Source: a virus
Virus record (IMG/VR): IMGVR_UViG_3300042876_000444
Span: 1 to 36,803 of that record
Length of the DNA stretch: 36,803 nt
Reading direction: 5' to 3' (one strand)
In this document: positions 13,866 to 24,300 of the stretch, one piece after another
Position numbering within the stretch: position 1 is the stretch's first letter
How the letters are laid out: each line of letters starts with the position of its first letter
Translations under genes and position numbers: made by a program
The notes under the pieces: model-generated
Seen by the model: the letters and a program-made list of their open reading frames with translations, nothing else
Databases searched by the model: none
What the model was told of the DNA's origin: nothing

Positions 13866-15609
13866 AAAACAAGTCCAGACCGACTTTTCCGGCGGCATCC
13901 TCTCCGAGAAATTCGCAGGCCGTTTCGACCTGGGCGCCTGGAAAAAATGCGTGTCCCAATGCACGAATTGGGCGCCTACCCCGCAGGGAGGCCTCACCTA
14001 CAGGCCCGGGACCTCCTGGATCATGGCGCCGGCCGCCAAAGCCCGCCTCATACCATACCAATGCAGCCCGACGACCAACTTTTTGTTGGAAATATCCTCC
14101 GGCTCGATGCGCGTCATCCAGAACGACGCCCTTGTCTCGACCATCAGCGTCCCCTGGACGACCTGGACCGATATATCCGAGCTCCAATTCGCCCTTTTGG
14201 GCGGGTCCATGTTCTTCTGCCACCGAAACCACGCCCCCCGGAAGCTGTCCTGGTCTGGCGGCACGACATTTGCCTTCGGGACTCTTTCCATCACCGGCAA
14301 CACCACCGACATCGACGGGAACCCGACCGTCCTCCCCTTCCAGTCCGCCGGGAACTACCCCGGAAGCGTCTCTGCCCTGGCCGGGCGCGCGGTTTTCGCC
14401 GGGTCGATCAATCAGCCGCAGGCCGTTTGGCTGTCCGAGCCCTACGAGTACGAGGCTTTCCACTACTTCGAGACCGTGACCACAACCTATACCCAGGTCA
14501 AGGACTCTGCCGAATGGGCCGACCCGCACGTCCCAGAGACCGAGGAGGTCAACACGAGCCGGAACGTCGTGACGGACGCCTCGGCTATCGAGGTCGAACT
14601 GGCCAGCGACGAAAACGAATACATCCTGGGCATGGTCTCCTCGCGTGACCTCATTATCCTCACGTCCTCGAGCGAATGGATCATACCCGAGTCGATCACC
14701 GGCACGAGCCCCAGCGCGACCATCCAGTCCAGGAACGGATCCACCCGGCTCCAGCCGCTCATGGTCGGCCAGCAATGCTACTTTGCCGCAAGCCCGCGAT
14801 CCATTCTGGCCTATGCCTACTCGAGCAACTCCGAGGGATACAGCAGCCAGGATATTTCCTTCAATTCCGAGCTCCTCGCCACGGGCGTGGTAGATATGGA
14901 CTTCGCCCAGCATCCAAGCCAGACGCTTTACTGCGTCCTGGCCGACGGGACCGTGGCTGTCATGGAGATCAACCAGGCCCTCCAGTCCGCCGGCTGGTGG
15001 CTTTTTAGCACGACCGGGACCGTGGAATCCCTGGCCGTCATGCCCGGGGCCGACGGGGACGACGATGTATACCTCTCCGTCCTTCGGGGGGCGACCAGGT
15101 CGATCGAGAAGCTGGACCGCTACTGGACCGGGAAGCACCTGGACAATGCCCGGACCGTAACGGCCGGCAGCGGGACAGCCTCCGGGCTTGCGCACCTGAA
15201 CGGCCAGGCGGTCTACGCCGTCAACGGCTCAACCGTCCTCGGGCCCGCGACCGTCTCCGGGGGCGTCCTCACCCTGGCCGGCCTGGCGAATGGGACGAGC
15301 TACCGAATCGGGATCCTCCAGACCGCGACGATGCGGATGCTCCGCGTCATGTCCACCACGGCCGACGGCCAGGTCGGGATGATGGAGGACAAGCGGATTG
15401 CCCGCGTCCTGGCCCGGGTATACAAGACCTACGCGCTCAAGATCGGGCGGACGGCCGCGGCCGTGTTCCCCCTGCCCATAACGACCGAATTTACCGGGGA
15501 CCAGGTCTCCCCCTTCAATGGCGATTGGGACACCGACGGCTGGGTCTACGTCGTCCAGGACACGCCCCTGGCGGCCACCGTCCTCGCCCTCATTGTGGAG
15601 GTACTGTAG
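13858..15609 (+). CDS. Tail tubular protein B (nozzle)
   Basis: A 583-residue protein. The opening VQTDFSGGILSEKFAGRFDLGAWKKCVSQ and the following NWAPTPQGGLTYRPGT give the pattern of T7 gp12-type nozzle proteins: TxFxGGxLSP, then a GGxxxRPGT element. The middle has beta-propeller-like repeats, and SREASDL-type elements correspond to DLIILTSSSEWII. Its length is below T7 gp12 (about 800), implying loss of one or more blades. It forms the conical tail tip. It overlaps TTPA and ends one codon before the next ATG. Confidence 0.82.
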   Translation: MPEKQVQTDFSGGILSEKFAGRFDLGAWKKCVSQCTNWAPTPQGGLTYRPGTSWIMAPAAKARLIPYQCSPTTNFLLEISSGSMRVIQNDALVSTISVPWTTWTDISELQFALLGGSMFFCHRNHAPRKLSWSGGTTFAFGTLSITGNTTDIDGNPTVLPFQSAGNYPGSVSALAGRAVFAGSINQPQAVWLSEPYEYEAFHYFETVTTTYTQVKDSAEWADPHVPETEEVNTSRNVVTDASAIEVELASDENEYILGMVSSRDLIILTSSSEWIIPESITGTSPSATIQSRNGSTRLQPLMVGQQCYFAASPRSILAYAYSSNSEGYSSQDISFNSELLATGVVDMDFAQHPSQTLYCVLADGTVAVMEINQALQSAGWWLFSTTGTVESLAVMPGADGDDDVYLSVLRGATRSIEKLDRYWTGKHLDNARTVTAGSGTASGLAHLNGQAVYAVNGSTVLGPATVSGGVLTLAGLANGTSYRIGILQTATMRMLRVMSTTADGQVGMMEDKRIARVLARVYKTYALKIGRTAAAVFPLPITTEFTGDQVSPFNGDWDTDGWVYVVQDTPLAATVLALIVEVL

Positions 15610-16476
15610 ATGGCCTTAGATTGGGGAAAAGTAGACTGGAAAAACGACTGGTGGAAGTATGCCCTCATGGGAGGGGCGACCCTGGTATCGCCTATCGTGG
15701 GAGGAAGCATCCTCCTTGGGGCTCTGGCGAACGAAGAAGAACGCCAAAGGGTGAACCAGCAGCAACAAGATGCGGAATCAGAACATACGGCAACCGAAGC
15801 CGCCACCGACGCAACCTGGCGCAAGCAGATGCAGGAATCCGAACGGCAGGCTGGCGACATAGAGGCGCAAATTGCCGAACTGTCCCGCCGGGCTGAGGCC
15901 AATAACGAATCGAGCATCGACCAACTCAAGACGGCCTACGGCTACGACGGACGGATCGGTACGGCTTGGTCGGATTACATCAACAATTCCACGGCCGCCC
16001 GACAATCCCAAGGATCCTACAAGCAAGCCGCGGCCTCTTCCGGCCTTAAGAATTCAGGATCGATTCAGACGATGGGGACCATGCTGGACCAGAACATCGC
16101 CCAGGCCCAGCAGATCCAGCGAGACGCGATCGAGGGAGGCCTCCGCGCGAACGTCTCTGGAATCAAGGACCAATGGGACTCGGCTCAATTCACCATAGGG
16201 CAGGCCCGGGAAGATGTAGCCAATTTGAGAGAGGACTGGGAGGGCTTTAACTGGGATAGCTTCATCAATCCCGCCGGGGATTCCTTGAACCAGCAGTTGT
16301 ACCAGACGAAGCGCGCCGCATTGGACGCTTCCTGGACGCAGCAGAACCGCCAATTCCAGTACGCCCTCGAGGATTCGGATCCGTTCAACATTTGGAACAT
16401 CGCCAATGGGGCCAAGAGCGGCATCGACTTGGGGCTGAACCTCTTCGGGAAAGCCATGAGCTTCGGGATGATCTAG
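15610..16476 (+). CDS. Internal virion protein (gp14-like)
   Basis: A 288-residue protein starting immediately after the nozzle stop. One hydrophobic segment near residues 19-38 (ALMGGATLVSPIVGGSILLG) could cross the envelope. A Gln/Glu-rich coiled region follows (about 43-95), then a helical region with SQGSYKQAAASSGLKNSGSI and a C-terminal amphipathic stretch. Composition, size and place match the smallest ejection protein of T7-like phages, which helps build the trans-envelope channel. Sequence similarity is not claimed; position and topology support the call. Confidence 0.6.
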   Translation: MALDWGKVDWKNDWWKYALMGGATLVSPIVGGSILLGALANEEERQRVNQQQQDAESEHTATEAATDATWRKQMQESERQAGDIEAQIAELSRRAEANNESSIDQLKTAYGYDGRIGTAWSDYINNSTAARQSQGSYKQAAASSGLKNSGSIQTMGTMLDQNIAQAQQIQRDAIEGGLRANVSGIKDQWDSAQFTIGQAREDVANLREDWEGFNWDSFINPAGDSLNQQLYQTKRAALDASWTQQNRQFQYALEDSDPFNIWNIANGAKSGIDLGLNLFGKAMSFGMI

Positions 16477-16485
16477 GGGAGAACC

Positions 16486-18399
16486 ATGACGCCATTTGCG
16501 CAGTTTCTTAAAGGCATTCCGGACACCGTCAACACGGGCATGAACATCATCGGCCAGGCCTTCCAGATTGAGAAGGCGGCCGCCTTCGACCGCATCGAGG
16601 CGAACCTGGCCCAGGAGTCCATGCGCTTCCGCGAAAGCCTCAAGACCGACGAGGATTACGACCAATTCATCAGCGAAGACGGGAGCACGGGGAAATACGC
16701 CGAATTCCGCAAGCGCATGGAGGGCATGGTCAAGTCCGAAACGGGCGGGAAGCTCTACCAGGACCAGGCCCTCGTTTTCCTCAAGAACTCCCTCGTCAAC
16801 GACGAGCAATACGCGCGCCAATTCCAGGCCCAGCAGATGGTCAACGTCGGGCTCAAGAAGAGCATCGCGTCGACCGTCCAGATCCTCTCCACGGTAAAAG
16901 ACGACCCAGCGACGTGCGCGGCCGAAATGAGCCAGAGATACGCCGACGGCCTCGAACGATTCGTCAACTCGGGCGTGATGCTCAAGGATACCTATGACGC
17001 CGTCTGGAAAGAGAACATGACGCCGTTCGTCGAGAACAACGTCGTGCAGGAAGTAAGGAAAGTCTTGGACATGGGCGGCATGGAGGCCGTAACATCTTTC
17101 GCGGGGTGGCTCCAGGCTAATCCCGCATATCTCGCGGGTGGCGACGACGTTCCGGCTGTTACCTTCGACAAGGACACCGTTATCGCAATAGGACAAAAGG
17201 AATCCGAGGCCCGCCGGAAGCTCCGCGCCGAGGCGTGGGACAAGGAAATGTCCGACACCCTCCTTATCGGGAAGAACATCCCCATGGCCAAGGAAGTCCT
17301 AGGGAAAGCCCGGGCCGACATGGAGGACACCCAGTATCGGTACTGGGCGGGAGTCCTCGACGCGCAACTTCGTCCTTCTGCCGCGGAGCAAAACCGCCAG
17401 CAGGACGAAGTAGACGAAAACGTAAAAGCCGCATATTTCGCTATGGAACGGGCCGGAGCCCCGCGGGCAGAACGGGAGAAATTCATCAATGGGTTTCAAG
17501 GTATCGCCTCCACAGACCTGCTTCGGACACTGGCCAAGCAGAACAACAGCCCGGAATACGAAGACGCCGCGCTTGCTGGAGTAATTGACAAGGTCAGAAA
17601 AGACAAGAAGATCGACGACGCAAAAGCCGGGGAAATTGTATGGGCACTCCAGGAATACGCGCAAACCTCTAGGAACCTCACCGACCCAAGAAAATACGAC
17701 GTTTTCCTCAAAGACCTCCTAGCAGAAGACTTCCGAAAGGAGCTATTCGATGGATTGAAAAATTACACTAGGGGCGGATGGATCGCTATGAAATCCCCCC
17801 TCGAAGAGGATCCGCTGGAGAAATACCAGAAGCGTATCCAGGCCGGAGAATTCTCAGGCCTCGTCATCGCATGGCCCGTCAATGGAAAAGACGGGAAAAG
17901 CAATGACTTTGTTTTTGATGCCCCAAATATCAAGTCTCTCAAGGTTTTCTACGAAGGCCAGAAATCACTCATTCCTCAAGATTTCGGGGCTGACGTGAAA
18001 TACGAACTCAGATACGCCAACAATGGGCAAATGTCCTTCCTCATCGACGGGAAGGAATACGCCTACATGATCCCCGAAGGCGGATTCGACGAAGCCCTCA
18101 TGGTGAAGAACAAGGACTCCTGGGTCAAAACAGAATCCCCGAGCGACCTCAAGGCAAAGCAGGACAAGGAAGCCAAGAAGCAGGCGGATAAAAACAAGCA
18201 AGCCGCAACGGCAGAGGCGGAGAAAAAAGCGATCCGCGGGCAGCGCGACGAGCAGGATTATGGCAGGGACTCCATTAAGCCCCCGAACTTCAAGGGGTCG
18301 ATTGCGGAATGGAACGCCCTCACGACCGAGGAGCGAAAAAAAATCAAGCTCCAGGCAGATCCTAAGTGGCTGAAATCGCAGGGGATAATCAACATATGA
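16486..18399 (+). CDS. Internal virion protein (637 aa)
   Basis: A 637-residue, almost wholly helical protein starting at ATG 16486 behind GGGGAG. It has an amphipathic N-terminus (FAQFLKGIPDTVNTGMNIIGQAF), long charged helices to about residue 400, a small beta-rich part near 460-535 (GLVIAWPVNGKDGKSNDFVFD) and a Lys/Ala-rich helix around 555-585. No lysozyme or transglycosylase motif is visible. The place corresponds to T7 gp15-type ejection proteins. The stop overlaps the giant gene by ATGA. Confidence 0.6.
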   Translation: MTPFAQFLKGIPDTVNTGMNIIGQAFQIEKAAAFDRIEANLAQESMRFRESLKTDEDYDQFISEDGSTGKYAEFRKRMEGMVKSETGGKLYQDQALVFLKNSLVNDEQYARQFQAQQMVNVGLKKSIASTVQILSTVKDDPATCAAEMSQRYADGLERFVNSGVMLKDTYDAVWKENMTPFVENNVVQEVRKVLDMGGMEAVTSFAGWLQANPAYLAGGDDVPAVTFDKDTVIAIGQKESEARRKLRAEAWDKEMSDTLLIGKNIPMAKEVLGKARADMEDTQYRYWAGVLDAQLRPSAAEQNRQQDEVDENVKAAYFAMERAGAPRAEREKFINGFQGIASTDLLRTLAKQNNSPEYEDAALAGVIDKVRKDKKIDDAKAGEIVWALQEYAQTSRNLTDPRKYDVFLKDLLAEDFRKELFDGLKNYTRGGWIAMKSPLEEDPLEKYQKRIQAGEFSGLVIAWPVNGKDGKSNDFVFDAPNIKSLKVFYEGQKSLIPQDFGADVKYELRYANNGQMSFLIDGKEYAYMIPEGGFDEALMVKNKDSWVKTESPSDLKAKQDKEAKKQADKNKQAATAEAEKKAIRGQRDEQDYGRDSIKPPNFKGSIAEWNALTTEERKKIKLQADPKWLKSQGIINI

Positions 18400-21300
18400 G
18401 CGACATCTACGAGGCCACCGATAGCATTTTCGAGAAGCGGCTAGGAGTACTCCGCGAGAAGTATCCCGATGCCGTCACCGGAATGGACCAGAACCAGCAA
18501 CAACTCACGGACAGCATCTATACCCGGAGCCTGGCGCAGACGTTCAACGACCTTCCGCCCGAGGACCAGGAGGACGAGGCCTACAAGCTCATGTCCTCCG
18601 TCCTGGTCAGCAAGATGCTCCGGCAGGACGCCTCGACCGTATACGACAACTGGGACGCCACCGTCGAGACTTGGCAGGGCTCGAAGATCCGCCCCAAGGA
18701 CTTCTTCGACCGGACCCGCATGGCCTGGAATTCCGGAGTCCTGAATACCCAGCTTGGCATCGCGTACAGCAAGAAGATGACCCAGGAGATCAACGGCGAG
18801 GACACGGCGCAGATCGACCAGGAGATCGCGGCCATCGAGGCGAAGATGCCGCCGTCGATCCAGTACAAGGACATCCTCCCGCGCGCCTTTTTCGGCGCGA
18901 CAGAAATGGTCGGCCAGATCGTCCAGAACCAGGTCGAAGGGTACAAGGCCGGGCTTCCCCGGGCCACCGCCCTGGCCGGGACGGGCGCAGCCCTGGCCGC
19001 CGCCGCTGGCGTCGCCGGACCGCAGGCTCTCGTCCCCGAGGAGATCCTCACCGTCCCGGGCCTGGCAGGCGCCATGTTCACCGTCGGGCTTGTCTCCTCG
19101 AGCGTCGAGACCATGGCCAAAATCGAAGCCGGCCTCGCCTACAAGGAAATGCGGTCCTGGAAGGACGAGAACGGCCAGGCCCTCGACCCGGCGATCATGC
19201 AGCAGGCCGCCATGGCGATCGGTGGCGTGAACGGCTTCATCGAATTCGCCCAGGACGTATTCCTCCCGGGCGTCGGCGAGATACCCAAGGAGCTCCTCAA
19301 GAAGAGCCTGGGCGAGGGCATGATGAAGGTTTTCGCCAAGGACTCCCTCAAGGGCCCCGTCATGGCCCTCGCCAAGCGCCTGGGCGTCGACAAGGCGGCC
19401 GCGGCGCTTGGAAAGGCCGGCGCGGCAAAGGTCCTCACGGAAACGGCAAAGACCGCCATCGGGGAAACGAGCCAAGAAGTGGCCCAGGAAGTCGTCTCCG
19501 TCATCGGGGAGGAATGGTCCAAGGCCCTATCGAACAACCTCAAGGGGACGCAATTTGAAGCGGCCCGGCCCGAGGACATCAAGGAGCGACTGGTCCAGGT
19601 AGCAACCGATTCCGTCCTGTCCTTCGGCCTCTACGGGGCCGTGGCCCACGGCGCCAAGGGCGCGGTCTCCCTCGCGCAGGGCAGGGGCAAAATCAACGCC
19701 CAGGCCAAGGCCGACGTGGACGCGGCCACCCCTGCCCTCAAGGAGATATTCGGAACCCCGGACGGGGAGGCGGCCGTCCGCACCGAGAAGGGCGACATCT
19801 ACGTCCAAACCAGGAAGGGCTCCACGAGCGCCGAGGGGGCCACCGCGGCCAAGGTCCTGGCCGGAAGCCCGAAGACCGGCGAGAAGTATGGCGTGGCCGA
19901 CTACACCATCGAAGGCGACACCGTCCGAATCTCCGACGTGACCGTGGACCCGACCCTGGCCGACTCCGACGCCGTGGTCGAGGCCCTCATCCGAAAGGTG
20001 GCCGAGGACGCGCCCGGGCTCCAGATCGACGTGGACACCGAGAACGAGGCGGTCCAGGCCGTCGTCTCCCGCATGACCGAGCAGAACCCGCGTGGGAAGG
20101 AATTCGGCGTCCAATGGTACGAGGCCGACTCTGACATCGGGCAGGTCCGGGATTTCGTGGGGTTCAAGCAGAAGATGGCCCAGGTATTCACCAAGGCGAC
20201 CACCGAGCAGATCGATTTCACCGCCTGGCAGGTCAAGCAGCGCGCCGCCCGCGTGGGCATGACCCCCGAGGCCTACATACGAAAATGGTACGCCCCTGAG
20301 GCCTTCACCAAGACCATGCCCGTTGAAGCCGAGCGCGCCGTAGCCGCGATGGACACGCGCCGGAACATCATGGGAACGACGGTATTCCGTGACTCCCGCG
20401 CCCTCATCTACGCCGCGCAGAGCGCCGACTTCCGCACACTCCAGCATGAAATGGTTCACTCGTTTTTCAACGAGATCGAGGAGACGCAGGCCGAGGACTA
20501 CCAGACGCTTTCCTCGGCGTTCGGCGTCGTGGACGAGCAGGGAAAGGCCCGCGCCTGGACCGATCACGACCGGGAGCGCCTGGCATACAGCTTCGAGAAG
20601 TACCTCGAGACGGGCCAGGCAGAAAACCCGGCCATGAGGAATATCCTCCAGAAGATCGTCGATTGGATGGTCTCCACCTACCGCACCATCGCCGGGAAGA
20701 TGAAGGTCACGCCCGAGATCAAAGCGGCCTTTGACCAAATGTTCGCGGACCCGACCTCCCCCATTTCCGAGGCCGCGCAGACCGTGGCCGAGAAAGCCGA
20801 ACAGGCACCCCTTTTCCAGGAAGCGCAGGGGGCACGATCGGTCTCCACGATCATCTTCAAATTCCCCGAGTCGCTTAAGGCCTACTCGGACATCCATTCC
20901 CAGGCCCAGGTCTCAGGCGTCCTCAACGTATTCGGCCGCGGCGTGGTAGACGCCAAGGGGAATATGAAGATTGGGGACGTAGGATCGAGCCATGCGCAGC
21001 TAGGCCAGGGCATGACCGACGCCAAGCGCTTTTATTTTGGGTATTCCCGCGAGAAGCAGGCCGTCTACGTCGTGGCCAAGAACGGAATGGACGAGTCCTA
21101 CATCCGAAGCCCCGCGGTCCTCCAGAAGATCCTTTCGTCGGTATTCGACAAGTACCGGCTCAACGTGGCGCAGGGGAAGAGGTTGGCATTCGCGGAGAAG
21201 GAAGGTCCGGGAGTCCTTTTCCAGTACGCAGGAGAAGGATCGGAGCTCGAGACTAAGGAAAAGAAAAGCCTAAGCGTCGCCAAAGCCATGCAGGAGAAAG

Positions 21301-24300
21301 GCGAGAGCCAGGAGACTATTCGGCTTGCGACAGGATGGTTCCAGGGGAAATATGACGGGAAATGGCGGACTGAAATATCCGATAAAAGCGCCTTCTATTT
21401 CCACGCTGATCGCTTGCAGGAAAACAAGGCCGTTCGGTTAGGAGAGATCCTTGATTACCCCGAATTATACAAGAAATATCCCGAGATAAAGAACGTTTCC
21501 GTCGCAAGCCTTCCAAAACGGGACGAGGCCTATGGCCCTGTCGCCGCACTCGGGGAGGATCGCGCAGGAAACAAGTATCTCCTCGTCAATGCGGAAGCCA
21601 TGCCCAACCAGTGGGAATTGGACAAAGTCATCGCGCACGAGATCCAGCATTGGATCCAGGAAAAAGAAGGATTTGCAAAAGGGGCCAATTCTGACGAGAT
21701 CCGAGAGCGACGAGCGGAACTCAAGAAGGAATGGGAAATCGTCTCAACCGCCTACAACATGGCGCGCGACCTCGCCAAGGGAGGGAGCATCGACACGATT
21801 ATCTCGCAATATGAAGAGATAAACGAACGGCCTATCGATTACAGAGAAATGTCCCTGGCCATGAATGAAAGTGTCGAGGACCTCAAGGCCCAAGAAGAGA
21901 CCCTTAGGATCCAGCTTGAACCGCTTGGAGTGCTGTCGGATAAAAGCATATCGATATATCACCTTACCGCCGGGGAAATCGAAGCGCGCGACGTTGAAAG
22001 CCGGTTTGGGTTAAGCGATTCACAGCGTAAAGCAATCCCGCCATACTCGTCGGAAAACATCCCGGAGAAAGAAGCCATCCTCTTCCAGCTCACCGACGAC
22101 GAAATTCTCAAGACCGCCCGCGATTCGACCGACTGGAAAGACTTCATGGGCGTCCTCGAGGCGTTCGGAGACAACGACGAAAAGACCGAGGGCATGAGCA
22201 AGGAGCAGAAAGAAGCCTGGTACAAGGAGGCTTTCGACCGTCTCCGACAGGATGGCGAGCCCGACCAGAAGCGCCCCGCAGCCGAGGCCGACCAGGAATT
22301 CCGCCAGAAGGTATCCGGCCGCATGGGCGAATTCCTCCAGGCCATTTACTACGCAATCCTGGGGCCGGACCAGAACAACGCTCCGGCCGACGCCGAGGAA
22401 GCCGCACTCTTCGACCGCCAGGCCGAGATCCAGACCCGACTCGAGAAGGACATGCATCCGACCGTCAAGAACGCCGCCCTGACCGTGGGCCGCGGGAAGG
22501 AGCTCACCGAGCGCACCGAGAAGGCCATCCTCACCCTCATGCGCAAGGATGGCGCCGTTTCCGAGTACCGCCGCTGGTGGGCCGAGCTCATGCAGGACGA
22601 AGAGCTCCAGGACGTTGACGAGACCGCCACGGCCGAGGCCCTGCCAGAGATCGACGACGGGGAAGGACGCCCGCGAACGAGCATCGAGGACCGGCTAAGG
22701 CTCCAGCGCGCCGTCAAGAACGAGGAACTCCGCAAGAAGATAGCCACAGGCGAGATCGTCGTGGACCGCGACGTGGCCGCCTACGTCAAGGACCTGGACG
22801 AGCAGAAGTCCGGCCTCGAGGAGAAGCTGGCCACGGCCCAGAAGGACTACCAGGACATCGACGGCCGCCTGACCACCTACGAGAAGCACTTCCGGCACCT
22901 CACCCGCGACCTGGCCGAGCGCGAAAAAGAGATCAAGGCCCAGGACAAAGAGCTGGCCGACCTCCTGGAGGGACGCGAGCGGGCCAAGGACAGGGCAAAG
23001 CAGGCGCGGGAAGCGTCCGCCGAGAAGCAGGCCAGCCTCTTCGAGGCCCTCTCGAGCGCGCGCAAAGAGTCCCGCCTGGCCATCAAGACCATCAAGGAAG
23101 AGCTGGCCGCCCTTAAGGACAAGGAAGTGGACCAGGCCCGGGTCGATGCGATGGACAGGGCCGAGGCAAAGATCGAGGAATACAAGGGCCACGTCAAGGA
23201 GATCCAGGACCGGAAGAAGGAAGCCAAGCGGATCCGGGACTACAAGCTCGAGCTGGCCGACCGCATCATGGCCAAGATCCCGCAGTCAGTCGCCTTCGAG
23301 CAGCGCGAAGAGATCCGCGCCCTCCAGAAAGCGCTCGACCCGCACTTCCGCCGAGCCCGGATCAAGTGGAAGGGCGAATACCTGGACATCGCCACCCTCC
23401 GGGATAATCCCGAATTCGCGCGGGACTCCGGCCTGTCCGCCGAGGTCATCGACATGCTTTCCAAGCGGTCCCTCGGGGAATGGTCCCTGGCCGATCTGGA
23501 GGAGCTGGCCCGCCGGATCGACGACCTCGTAGCCATGGGACGCCGCAAGCGCGACTTTGAGGTTCTGGAATGGAAGCGCGACCGCTACCTCCTCACCCGC
23601 GGGATCATCAACGACGTACTGGCCGCCGGGAAATACAAGCCGGCCTCCGCCTCCGGATCGGACGAGCGCGGGAAACAACTCAAGAAAATGGACAACTTCT
23701 CCCGGTCGGTATTCCTCCAGACGCACAACATGGCCCGCATCGCCAACCAGCTCGACGGGGGGACGAACGGCTGGAACACCAAGGCCCTCGTCACCGATGA
23801 GCGCGCGGCCCGGGCGGAGAAGCTCCGAAACATGGACCGCCGCATCGAGAAGATCCAGGCGGAAATGAAGCGCTTGAACCTCACGCCCCAAGACCTCTAC
23901 AAGGTCAAGAAAACCATTACCGGGATCGGCCCGGACAAGTCGGACGTGACCTTCACGGCCTCCGACCTCATGTATATCAGGATCGGCCTGGAGAACAAGG
24001 AGACCCGAGCGGCCATCATGTTCGGAAACCTGGCGAACCAGAAAGAGCGCGCCGAGACCGACCGGACGATCCTCGAGCTAGAGGCGAATGAGAAGATCGT
24101 CACCCTCCAGCGCGCGATTTCCGAGGCCCTGACCCCGGAAATGATCGAACTCACGGACCTCATCGGCCAGGACTTCGAGGACGAATTCGGCCGCATGAAC
24201 GACGTTTTCATAAAGGAATTCAATAACACCATGTCCCAAGTGGCCGCGTACGTCCCCATGATCCGGCAGGACACGTCCGCATCAGGGGAAAAGCACGAGA

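Noticed and set aside
13831-15195. Long minus-strand open frame (454 codons) opposite the nozzle gene
   Set aside because: Antisense to a recognised tail gene, in the mirror frame typical of high-GC DNA, with no ribosome site and no recognisable motif. The same applies to 11375-12040, 16054-17196 and 19527-20897.
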